From JAUWVG01 sp964633715 (lineage in GTDB: Bacteria > Acidobacteriota > Aminicenantia > Aminicenantales > Aminicenantaceae): 43,621 nt of DNA. The translations under genes were made by a program, and so were the position numbers. Positions 9,301 through 15,798 of the stretch are shown here, piece by piece. The DNA lies in NCBI GenBank assembly GCA_964633715.1, contig CAZWHQ010000039.1, positions 1-43,621 of the forward strand. Reading direction: 5' to 3'. The notes under the pieces are model-generated. The model made no database searches, was not told the DNA's origin, and was given only the letters and a program-made list of their open reading frames with translations. Every line of letters starts with the position of its first letter. The first letter of the stretch is position 1.

Positions 9301-10533
9301 CTGGCCGCTCTTAAAATTCTAGCTGAGAAAGGTGTCCCGTTTTTTGTCGACGGGAAAAAGTTGACCGTAAATGATATTCAAAAGATGATTGATAAAAAAC
9401 TGGAGGAACGACAGGCTGTTTTGGATCAGATCAAAGAGGGTGTCATTCAGGTCGATCTACCCGAAGAACTCGAAAAGGTTCTCAGCACACTTGGTGCCAT
9501 GGCATTAGGTGATGTCGAGATCGGTATTATGCCCTATTCTGGAAGCTGCAGCAGTAACTTCAGCCTCTTTGGATTTTCACGAGATCCGGAGGAGCTCAAG
9601 ACAGCCATCAACAGCCTCTCTGCCGGAGGCGGAACACCGATGTCTCCGGCCCTTTACCAAGCCCGCTATGCCCTTGCCAAATATGGCCAAGGCCAGGCAG
9701 GAACCATCATCCTTCTCTGTGACGGCCAAAACAGCTGCTCTGAAAATCCGGTCGAAGCCGCCGACCAGATCCGAAAAAGTGTTTATCCGGGGAATCCTGG
9801 AGGAATGGCCGCTCTTCTGAAAAAACTCGGAAGATTCCAATTTGTACCATCCCTCCTAGCTCAGGACCAACCTCATTTTAGACCGATCGACATGAATGAT
9901 CCTATTCCCGCCAATCGCCGGAATCTGCCCATCACCGTGTCTACAGTCGGCTTTCAGGTCTCCTCGGATCAGCAGAGGGTACTGGACGAAATCGCTCAAG
10001 CAGGAGGCGGTGTATCAGGATCGGCCCAGAACATGGACCAGCTAACCCAAGCCTTTTCATCGGCAATCCTAAGTGCCTCTGAAGGATTTTCTTCAGGAGG
10101 AGGCGGCGGTTATGTCATGCCTTCAGGCAAGGCCAACTGGCCACTCATACTACTGGTCTTCTTCATTTTAGCCTCAGCGGTTGCTGCAGGAGCTCTACTG
10201 ATATTGAGAGGCAGAAAAACGGTCTCCGCAGCTGCCCCTGCAAAGGTCCTTGGATACGCGGATGTGACCTACAGCGATGGTGGGATAAAATCTGTTCCTT
10301 TGACTAAAATGAAGATAACAATTGGCCGGGATGAGGCGATGGTTCTTGTGATTCATGACGAGCAGGTCTCCAGTCATCACGCCGATCTCTACATCACAGA
10401 AGATGGGATATATGTCATTGATTCAGGCAGCTCAAATGGAACTTTTATCAATGGCCAAAGCGTAGGCAAGGCCTGGGTTAAACCGAATGATGTGATTTCT
10501 TTGGGAACAACTCAGATCCACATCCGCACCTGA
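6388..10533 (+). CDS. Giant membrane-anchored vWA-FHA protein with a split vWA domain
   Basis: 1381 residues from the ATG, which has GGGGAGG 6 nt upstream; an in-frame GTG 36 nt earlier lacks such a site. An N-terminal signal/anchor helix (about 24-45) is followed by a Pro/Gln-rich linker. Strand one and the MIDAS motif DVSGS of a von Willebrand A domain follow (79-83). About 1000 residues later the rest of a vWA-like domain appears: GGGTPMSPAL with the MIDAS-type Thr near 1083, and LLCDG with Asp near 1112. A second transmembrane helix (about 1251-1274) leads to a C-terminal FHA domain with IGRDE (1312), SSHHAD (1328) and NGTFING (1350). The inserted region is largely helical, with a Gly/Ala-rich hydrophobic stretch near 645-700, and I recognise no family in it. 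The inferred topology is a periplasmic vWA and a cytoplasmic phosphothreonine-binding FHA. The substrate and partner are unknown. Confidence 0.85.
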   Translation: MIHPLNRHSPSFFHQRNKLLCKAAGLGILLLFFVFVLLPKPIGLQAAQGDTTAQNPPDPKAKQTPPPPPPKLSILLLIDVSGSMNDNNKIDQAKTAAINAINAAIKPIPAQASQPQTPVPDPTQSLVSAYANSPIPGIPPLIARQFTKNLDALDEIQKLLGPDIRTWINQTPATEMGKVLKNCQGLMKGLAFEQQSILMQRLNPLVERMHYSIAAKVNEVLKAEGKTLGLKYVIPGKTPAHGEFGGLFTLKPSDHDAIYLGQGADDAVRLHKELAATYGDDFLTLTESCLESSKYTIERLTSGALPEAFENFSGPMSNLDWMRSKSGSAWVQRYVDKAGTVVDLDALDDVAKIKPAGEPGSALKSLSSYTDDQIRDLGIVMERSAQAPAFNLGLQSDFERQLALNRARKGLEKGLATSSADDTAMLLSKYGPRYQEVLEGAGIRLEQTAWNGYVDKLKAAGNKAKHGQALSAADQAVVNQFDEFAGFVRQQSIGRQLQEFARIKQGLIDASSTGDDAAVAALRSQMTDVIDDTQAALHNYQQLYGKAYADDLIAGISQTHDDFARGLTRRLTNNPWVVNEQSIEFSVQKELAAQGNLPSPGSTVPSSVVISDSQSLWQYARQNPGHVFAKAAQYGAYAWMGYEVLGKIKEGKDAEALQLTGEFVAAEAAVRGLSWGLASKGAMAGPAVFLAAMGGYTVGKMASQWAIDSQVNEMSLQMMSGYSEDGSRTFGPTDQNLQGGMLEYLTRARATNEINQNTGQTTQWVDFDAPSEAANMTDAEILAQIKPGTYGDSTTSFDANGNLVVEKQTTRWQRMGGDYIEVPFTEHQTIPKSQIIAHTRMQQMYQAMRGKYNAARDSGEIQGGNQSIPSDFSYVDPYSNIPGSEFSVPNTGKMSVNEFTYYRMMFERTWNRWSLDKNEQWNQSSMYWGANMENAYKAKWSMFQSFIAGINEGKIRDAEFQKKLADDSPENLAALKILAEKGVPFFVDGKKLTVNDIQKMIDKKLEERQAVLDQIKEGVIQVDLPEELEKVLSTLGAMALGDVEIGIMPYSGSCSSNFSLFGFSRDPEELKTAINSLSAGGGTPMSPALYQARYALAKYGQGQAGTIILLCDGQNSCSENPVEAADQIRKSVYPGNPGGMAALLKKLGRFQFVPSLLAQDQPHFRPIDMNDPIPANRRNLPITVSTVGFQVSSDQQRVLDEIAQAGGGVSGSAQNMDQLTQAFSSAILSASEGFSSGGGGGYVMPSGKANWPLILLVFFILASAVAAGALLILRGRKTVSAAAPAKVLGYADVTYSDGGIKSVPLTKMKITIGRDEAMVLVIHDEQVSSHHADLYITEDGIYVIDSGSSNGTFINGQSVGKAWVKPNDVISLGTTQIHIRT

Positions 10534-10542
10534 AGGGATGTG
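10519..10542 (+). terminator. Stem-loop over the stop codon of the vWA-FHA gene
   Basis: CACATCC (10519-10525) pairs perfectly with GGATGTG (10536-10542), and the loop contains the TGA stop. No U-tract follows directly, so intrinsic termination is doubtful. It could instead stabilise the 3' end of the transcript. Confidence 0.25.
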
Positions 10543-10592
10543 CGGGCATGAAAAGGGCTATTTCTTTAATGCAAAAGAGGTTTTGGTTAAAT

Positions 10593-10628
10593 TCAAAGGA
10601 TGCAAAATGAGGACTCTTTTTTTAAATT
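10593..10628 (-). pseudogene. Second short remnant of a bamI-like ferredoxin gene
   Basis: On the minus strand this reads NLKKESSFCIL followed by TGA. KESSFCIL is identical to residues 120-127 of the intact bamI-like protein, and the DNA matches at about 27 of 31 positions in the core. Flanking sequence shows no further clear match. It lies between the vWA-FHA and DUF362 genes. With the remnant at 6069-6226 it brackets the vWA-FHA gene. Confidence 0.5.
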
Positions 10629-10682
10629 GGATAGATTCGCTCATAGGTATGCTGGGATGCAATAAGAAAACAGAACCTGTTT

Positions 10683-12131
10683 TTAGGCAAATCCAACTTT
10701 CAAAACCCTGATTCTTGCTTCGATTTCACACACACAGTTAAACCGTTCAGAAGCTGTTTTCAGCGATTCGATAATTTCAGGGATGCGAACCAACCTCGAG
10801 AAGGTCGAATCAGGGAGATGGTACCACTTTCCGTGGGCATAAACTTTGTGTCCATATATCCTCGGTACTTCCCGTGAATCGGATTTCAGGCATTCAAGCA
10901 GGATCTCAAGTTCTGGTGTATTCAGGCGGTCAAGATTAGATCGGACTCTTCTGGAAACATGTTTTTCGGATCTGATCCTCCAGCGAAGCTTCATGTCGGT
11001 AAAAATTCTTACAAACAAGTGTCGTCTATGAAAAGCATATAAGAGAGCAGGCAGAATCAATAGATACATCAATATCAGGCCTACAGGTTTCTTGCGGAAG
11101 GGGGGAGTCCCCAGACCGTCGGAGACCATCTGCTGCAGTTTGAAATAATGGTAAAATTTTTCAGTGATGGGAAATCCCGAGATGATGAAACTGGGTACGT
11201 TCCGCCATTTTTTCAAAGGTCGGATCTCGCCGTCCAGTTCTGCCGGTTCCGAAAGAAAGTCCAGGGCCTCTTTTGTCATCGGGTTTTGTTCAGCTTTGAC
11301 TCCCATAATGCGGCAGGCGATCCGTTCTGTCTCTCCAATGCTGCGGCCGGCGAGAATGAAACCCGGCTGCCGCGGAATGGCTCTGTCCCACTTGGCACCA
11401 AACCAACCGTCAGAGGCGGTAATGCCGTCGATAATATTGAAATGGATTGGACAGATTTTGAGCTGTGCGATAGTTGGCCTGGCACATCCCGTCTTCTTAT
11501 GGTAGTGCAAAATTTTGTTGACTTCAGGAAGACACCCAAATGTATTTTTTATCAGTAAGGAATATCCTCCGTAGACATGGGTTTTGAATTTTGCGAAGTT
11601 GATTCGAAAATCGGCATTTAACCAAACTGTTCCAACTTTTAATATTCCATTGGGCATTTCATCGGTGCTCACATCTGTAGTGTCTTCTCCCAGGTCAATG
11701 AGTCGATAGGGAAGGAGGCGTCCATCCTGAGCAGCAATAAAAGACTGCAAAATCGGCTGTGCAGAAGTGACGGCATGAACACCCCCATTCAATCCCATGG
11801 CTGTCATCACCGTAATGGGATTGCGATTGCTGAATGTCAGTGCAAACAGGTTCGAGCTTTCCACAACACATAGGTTTGGATATCCCATTTCATGAAGACG
11901 TTCAATCAAAGCAAGAACAAGCAGTGGATCTGTTGTGACGCCGTTATCATCGCGGCGAATAAACATCGAGGCATTGGGTTTGATCGCAATATTAAAATCT
12001 TCTCGTTCCTTCCCAGTAGATTCCCGCACTGTTTCAATATCTTCCTGAAAGCCGGAAAGATCCAGAACATCATTTTGGAGTGATATTTTGTCTTTCCCGT
12101 CAAGGTATCTCAATACGATTTTTAAAGCCAT
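10683..12131 (-). CDS. DUF362 family protein with a C-terminal membrane segment
   Basis: A 482-residue protein whose first 320 residues have DUF362 features: the VTDPLLVLALIERLHEMGY segment, a VGTVWLNADFRINFAKFKTH core (NFAKFKTH is typical), and a later ITASDGWFGAKW motif. DUF362 proteins are often fused to ferredoxin domains, but here no CxxCxxC motif is present. A hydrophobic stretch near residues 355-372 (LILMYLLILPALLYAFH) suggests one membrane helix or anchor, followed by a basic region. The biochemical function of the family is not established. It lies 122 bp downstream of the bamI-like gene on the same strand and could be the last gene of that operon or separately transcribed. Confidence 0.7.
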   Translation of the reverse strand: MALKIVLRYLDGKDKISLQNDVLDLSGFQEDIETVRESTGKEREDFNIAIKPNASMFIRRDDNGVTTDPLLVLALIERLHEMGYPNLCVVESSNLFALTFSNRNPITVMTAMGLNGGVHAVTSAQPILQSFIAAQDGRLLPYRLIDLGEDTTDVSTDEMPNGILKVGTVWLNADFRINFAKFKTHVYGGYSLLIKNTFGCLPEVNKILHYHKKTGCARPTIAQLKICPIHFNIIDGITASDGWFGAKWDRAIPRQPGFILAGRSIGETERIACRIMGVKAEQNPMTKEALDFLSEPAELDGEIRPLKKWRNVPSFIISGFPITEKFYHYFKLQQMVSDGLGTPPFRKKPVGLILMYLLILPALLYAFHRRHLFVRIFTDMKLRWRIRSEKHVSRRVRSNLDRLNTPELEILLECLKSDSREVPRIYGHKVYAHGKWYHLPDSTFSRLVRIPEIIESLKTASERFNCVCEIEARIRVLKVGFA

Positions 12132-12253
12132 TTCCTTAAACTTTATTTGAGAATATCAGACAGAATATATAACACGGCTTAACCAATATCCATATTTTTC
12201 AAGTAAAGATCAATTCTTCTCAAGTCCATCAAAAAAAGCTTTGAAAAAAGGTG

Positions 12254-12874
12254 TTATTTTTTTGAAAGAGAACTGCTTTGGGAAAACTCTTGAGGAAAAG
12301 CTAGAGATTCGGTTAAAACAAAGGCGGTCTGGAGATAGGATGTCGGGCAGAGGGGGAAACATTCCTTGCAATCCAGACACTCCTTCGCAGCGATTTCCGG
12401 AATAAAACTAATCTCCCGTCTTGCTCCACTTTCAACAAATCCAACAGCATTTTTTTTCTTGACCTCAGCACAGTATCTTACACAGAGACCACAAAGAATA
12501 CAAAACGATGACTCTTTTTCAAAACGGTCTTTGTCTGCTCCATACTCTTGAGCCAACTCCAACAATTGGGGGGAACATGGAGCATGAGCCAGCAGAAACT
12601 CCAATATCGTTTTGCGGATTTTATCCACTTTGTCCGATCTGGTTCTGACTATCAAATCCTTTTCGATTGGGTAAAGGCAGGCGGCAACGAGTTTTGTCCA
12701 GCCTCGGACTTCCACTTCTACCGTGCACATCCGACATGCTCCATAGGGTTCTAGTTTCTCAGAGTGACAGAGGGTGGGAATAAATATTTCTGCACTTTGT
12801 GCGGCTTCAAGAACGGTTATCCCTTCCCTTGCCTTAACTTTTTTCCCATCTATCTCGACAAAAACATCACTCAT
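12254..12874 (-). CDS. bamI: BamI-like ferredoxin subunit ([2Fe-2S] plus two [4Fe-4S])
   Basis: A 206-residue iron-sulfur protein. The [2Fe-2S] domain uses Cys36, Cys47, Cys50 and Cys66, as in the N-terminus of NuoG/HoxU. Two [4Fe-4S] motifs follow: CILCGLCVRYC (125-135) and CLDCKECFPLC (166-176). In class II benzoyl-CoA reductase complexes the equivalent small subunit connects the NuoF-like flavoprotein with the HdrA-like core. The ATG overlaps the end of the NuoF-like gene by 8 nt, so translation is coupled. Two decayed partial copies of this gene lie downstream, at 6.1 and 10.6 kb. HoxU-type hydrogenase or dehydrogenase ferredoxins are the alternative on sequence alone, but the gene order favours BamI. 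Confidence 0.82.
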   Translation of the reverse strand: MSDVFVEIDGKKVKAREGITVLEAAQSAEIFIPTLCHSEKLEPYGACRMCTVEVEVRGWTKLVAACLYPIEKDLIVRTRSDKVDKIRKTILEFLLAHAPCSPQLLELAQEYGADKDRFEKESSFCILCGLCVRYCAEVKKKNAVGFVESGARREISFIPEIAAKECLDCKECFPLCPTSYLQTAFVLTESLAFPQEFSQSSSLSKK

Positions 12875-14567
12875 TTTTTAGACTCTCCCTCTGCATGTCT
12901 CGCTTCTCTGTCGTGTGTTTTTTCTCCTCGATACTTGCCTCAAACTCGTCTCTGAAGTAACGCAGCATGCTGAGGAGTGGATCGGCAGCCGTTTTCCCTA
13001 ATGCGCACAAAGAGGCCGTTCCAGTGACCTCAGATATCTCCTCTAAAAGCTCGATATCCCCCTCTCTTCCCTTTCCATCACTCATACAGGTCACAATCTT
13101 AAGCATTTGCCTGATGCCTTCGCGGCATGGGACACATTTACCGCACGATTCATTCGAGAGAAAGTTGAGAAAATACCTGGAAACATCGACCATGTTGGTA
13201 TCTTCATCCAATACCAGCATACCGCCCGCTCCTATGGGAGCTCCCAGTTTAGCAAGTTCATCAAAATCCAGCGGGGTGTCGAGGAGACTCTCGGGAATGG
13301 CCCCCCCCATAGGTCCACCAAAATGAACCGCTTTGAGTTTTTTTCCCTCTGGAATTCCACCACCGATGTCGTATACAATCTCTCTAATTGTGGTCCCAAA
13401 AGGCACTTCCGCAACGCCTGTGTTAACGATATTCCCTGATAAGGATACGAGTTTAGTTCCCTTGCTGCGTTCTGTCCCTGTAGCTGTATACCATTCATAG
13501 CCCTTGTTGATTATCTGGGGAACATTAGCCCAGGTTTCAACATTGTTCAGGTCGCTCGGTTTTCCCCAAATACCACTGACCGAAGTGCGAATATATTTGG
13601 GCCTTGGCTCTGGAGTATTCCCTTCAATGGACTTCATGAGTGCGCTGGACTCGCCCGAGACGAATATCCCGATATCAAGATGCACGTCAACATGAAAACT
13701 GAATCCGGAGCCAAGGATATTTTCACCTAAAAGTCCGTATTCCTCTGCCTGAGCTAGGGCTATATCAATATTGTTTTTTAATTGAGGTGTGTCATGACGG
13801 GTGTAGATAAATCCTTGTTTTGAGCCGATAGCATAGGCGCCGATAATCAAACCTTCCAGTACACTATGGGGATTTCCCGTAAAGAGGGCCCTATCCATAA
13901 ACGCCCCGACTTCTCCTTCATGACCATTGACAATAACATACTTTTCTTTTCCGGGGGCATTGCGGGCCGTTTCCCACTTCCGACCGGCAGGGAATCCTCC
14001 ACCGCCCCGACCGCGCAAGTCGGCTTTTTTTATTTCTTCCAGAACTTGCTCAGAGCTCATCTCAAAAAGCGATTTAGATAAAGCGGAATAGCCGCCAACA
14101 GCCAGGTAGTCATCGATGCTCTTGGGGTCAATCTTGGTGATATGGCCTATAAGGTGCCGCATCTGGTTTTTGTAAAAAGGTATGTCTGATTGATGCGCTG
14201 CTTTTTGGCCAATATCCGGTCCAGTATAAATCAGCCGGTCGATCACTTTTTTTCCAAGCACAGTCTGAGCTATAATTTCCGGGACATCCTCCGGCGTGAC
14301 CTCCACATAGCAGATTTCTTCAGGATAGATAACGACTAGAGGACCTTTTTCACAATAGCCATGACAGCCTGTAACTCTAATATCCACTTTGGTCTTTAAT
14401 TTTTTTTTATTGACCTGTTCTTTAAAGGCGCTGATAATCCTGCCATTGCCATGGTCAAAACAACCCATCCCTCCACATATGGCAATACTTGGTCTATCTG
14501 GATCTCTTTTCGATAAAATACCTTTTCTGAATTCTTCCAATTCAGAAGCTGTATTTATTCTTGGCAT
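12867..14567 (-). CDS. bamH: BamH-like NuoF subunit (NADH-binding FMN/iron-sulfur protein)
   Basis: A 566-residue NuoF-family protein. It begins with a thioredoxin-like [2Fe-2S] domain using Cys31, Cys36, Cys68 and Cys72. The FMN/NADH domain follows, with the glycine-rich RGRGGGGFPAGRKW motif near residue 190. The C-terminal four-helix domain has SCGKCVPCREG for the [4Fe-4S] cluster. The extra C-terminal two-cluster ferredoxin domain of HydB/NfnB-type relatives is absent, and the separate BamI-like protein may supply that role. It is the site where NAD(H) enters or leaves the bifurcating complex. AAGGGA lies 6 nt before the ATG, and the gene begins 9 nt after the BamFG fusion ends. Confidence 0.88.
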   Translation of the reverse strand: MPRINTASELEEFRKGILSKRDPDRPSIAICGGMGCFDHGNGRIISAFKEQVNKKKLKTKVDIRVTGCHGYCEKGPLVVIYPEEICYVEVTPEDVPEIIAQTVLGKKVIDRLIYTGPDIGQKAAHQSDIPFYKNQMRHLIGHITKIDPKSIDDYLAVGGYSALSKSLFEMSSEQVLEEIKKADLRGRGGGGFPAGRKWETARNAPGKEKYVIVNGHEGEVGAFMDRALFTGNPHSVLEGLIIGAYAIGSKQGFIYTRHDTPQLKNNIDIALAQAEEYGLLGENILGSGFSFHVDVHLDIGIFVSGESSALMKSIEGNTPEPRPKYIRTSVSGIWGKPSDLNNVETWANVPQIINKGYEWYTATGTERSKGTKLVSLSGNIVNTGVAEVPFGTTIREIVYDIGGGIPEGKKLKAVHFGGPMGGAIPESLLDTPLDFDELAKLGAPIGAGGMLVLDEDTNMVDVSRYFLNFLSNESCGKCVPCREGIRQMLKIVTCMSDGKGREGDIELLEEISEVTGTASLCALGKTAADPLLSMLRYFRDEFEASIEEKKHTTEKRDMQRESLKNE

Positions 14568-14576
14568 AATTGTCCC

Positions 14577-15770
14577 TTACTCATAATTTTTCAACACATC
14601 TTTGACCTTATCGGGTGATAATCTGCCGTGATGCTTCCCACCGACGATTATTTCCGGTCCCAGATTACAGGAACCCAGACAGTTGCCTGTCTCAAGACTG
14701 ATCTTTGAATTTGGGTCCGTTTCACCAGGTCTAATTCCGGTTTGGGCTTGTATTGTATCGAGGAGACGTGTCGAACCACGGACATAACACGAACTGCCCG
14801 TGCATACATGAACTTCATGGCGTCCCTTTGGCATCAAACTAAAGGTTTTATGAAAGGTCACTATCTGCATAACCCGACTTAACGGCACCTCTAATTTTTG
14901 ACAAACCATGTCGAGCACTTCTTTAGGAATCCAGTGATTTTCCTGCTGAATCTCCAGCAGCACTTGAACCAGTGAATTGGTTTTGCCAAGATGTTTATCT
15001 ATTATCCCTTCGATTCTATCGTTATCCACAGCCCCTGTTCCTGCTATCCGATTTCTAGCTAAAAGTTTAAGGTATTTGGATACTTCAGACCGGCTTAAGC
15101 CCAAAATTTCAGAAATTTCCTCTAATGAATGAGGTCTTTCTCGCTGGAGAGCCATAATTTGGCTTAGGGCCAATTTTTCACCGATCAATTCATCAAATAA
15201 CCTGCTGAATTCTTCACTGGTGAAAAATTTAAGGTACGCTTCTTCTGTTCTATTTGACACTCTTAATCTCTCTGATTGCACCAGTTTAATATAGGGGATG
15301 AGTCTTGTAACGGCCTCCAGTTTGAACTTTAATTTTTGTTTATCTAAACCTTCACCTTTGCCAAGAGGGCCCAGTTTTTCTATCCTGGGGCTGAATTCAT
15401 TCATCATATGGGCAAAACGGATTCCTTCTCCAGCAGACACCCATTCAAGTCTTAACCTCTCAGGATTCAATCCAATGGTCTCCATCAATTTTTTACATAT
15501 ATAAACCAAACTTAATGCATCGTAATTTCCATGGGTCACATAATGGCAGTCGTTAAGATGACAACCGCCAATAAACACGGCGTCCAAACCGGATGAAAAC
15601 GCCCGAAATATGTGTGCCGGGTCTACCCTGCCGGAACACATCAGCCTTATCACCCGCATATCCGGAGGGTATTGATAACGGGAAACACCTGCGAGGTCCG
15701 CCCCGGCATAGCAACACCAATTGCAGAGAAATCCTAAAATCTTTGGTTCAAATTTCTTTCCCGCGGCCAT
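14577..15770 (-). CDS. BamF-BamG fusion: MvhD domain, winged-helix segment, NuoE domain
   Basis: A 397-residue fusion. Residues about 8-145 are an MvhD/BamF domain with CNWCC (Cys16, 19, 20), MCSGRVDP and GCHLNDCHY, all cysteine ligands for the [2Fe-2S] centre facing HdrA. A helical section follows, then a helix-turn-helix (SLEEISEILGLSRSEVSKYL). Residues about 250-397 are a NuoE/BamG thioredoxin-like [2Fe-2S] domain with CTGSSC and CLGSC. In Geobacter these are separate BamF and BamG subunits. The ATG chosen gives the MvhD N-terminus. The frame stays open for 55 more codons upstream, but that part overlaps bamE and is not protein-like. A 9-codon ATG-to-TAA frame lies just before it. The fusion ties the NAD(H)-side NuoE to the HdrA side. 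Confidence 0.85.
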   Translation of the reverse strand: MAAGKKFEPKILGFLCNWCCYAGADLAGVSRYQYPPDMRVIRLMCSGRVDPAHIFRAFSSGLDAVFIGGCHLNDCHYVTHGNYDALSLVYICKKLMETIGLNPERLRLEWVSAGEGIRFAHMMNEFSPRIEKLGPLGKGEGLDKQKLKFKLEAVTRLIPYIKLVQSERLRVSNRTEEAYLKFFTSEEFSRLFDELIGEKLALSQIMALQRERPHSLEEISEILGLSRSEVSKYLKLLARNRIAGTGAVDNDRIEGIIDKHLGKTNSLVQVLLEIQQENHWIPKEVLDMVCQKLEVPLSRVMQIVTFHKTFSLMPKGRHEVHVCTGSSCYVRGSTRLLDTIQAQTGIRPGETDPNSKISLETGNCLGSCNLGPEIIVGGKHHGRLSPDKVKDVLKNYE

Positions 15771-15798
15771 TTTTAACTTATTCTCACTGTCGTACTCT

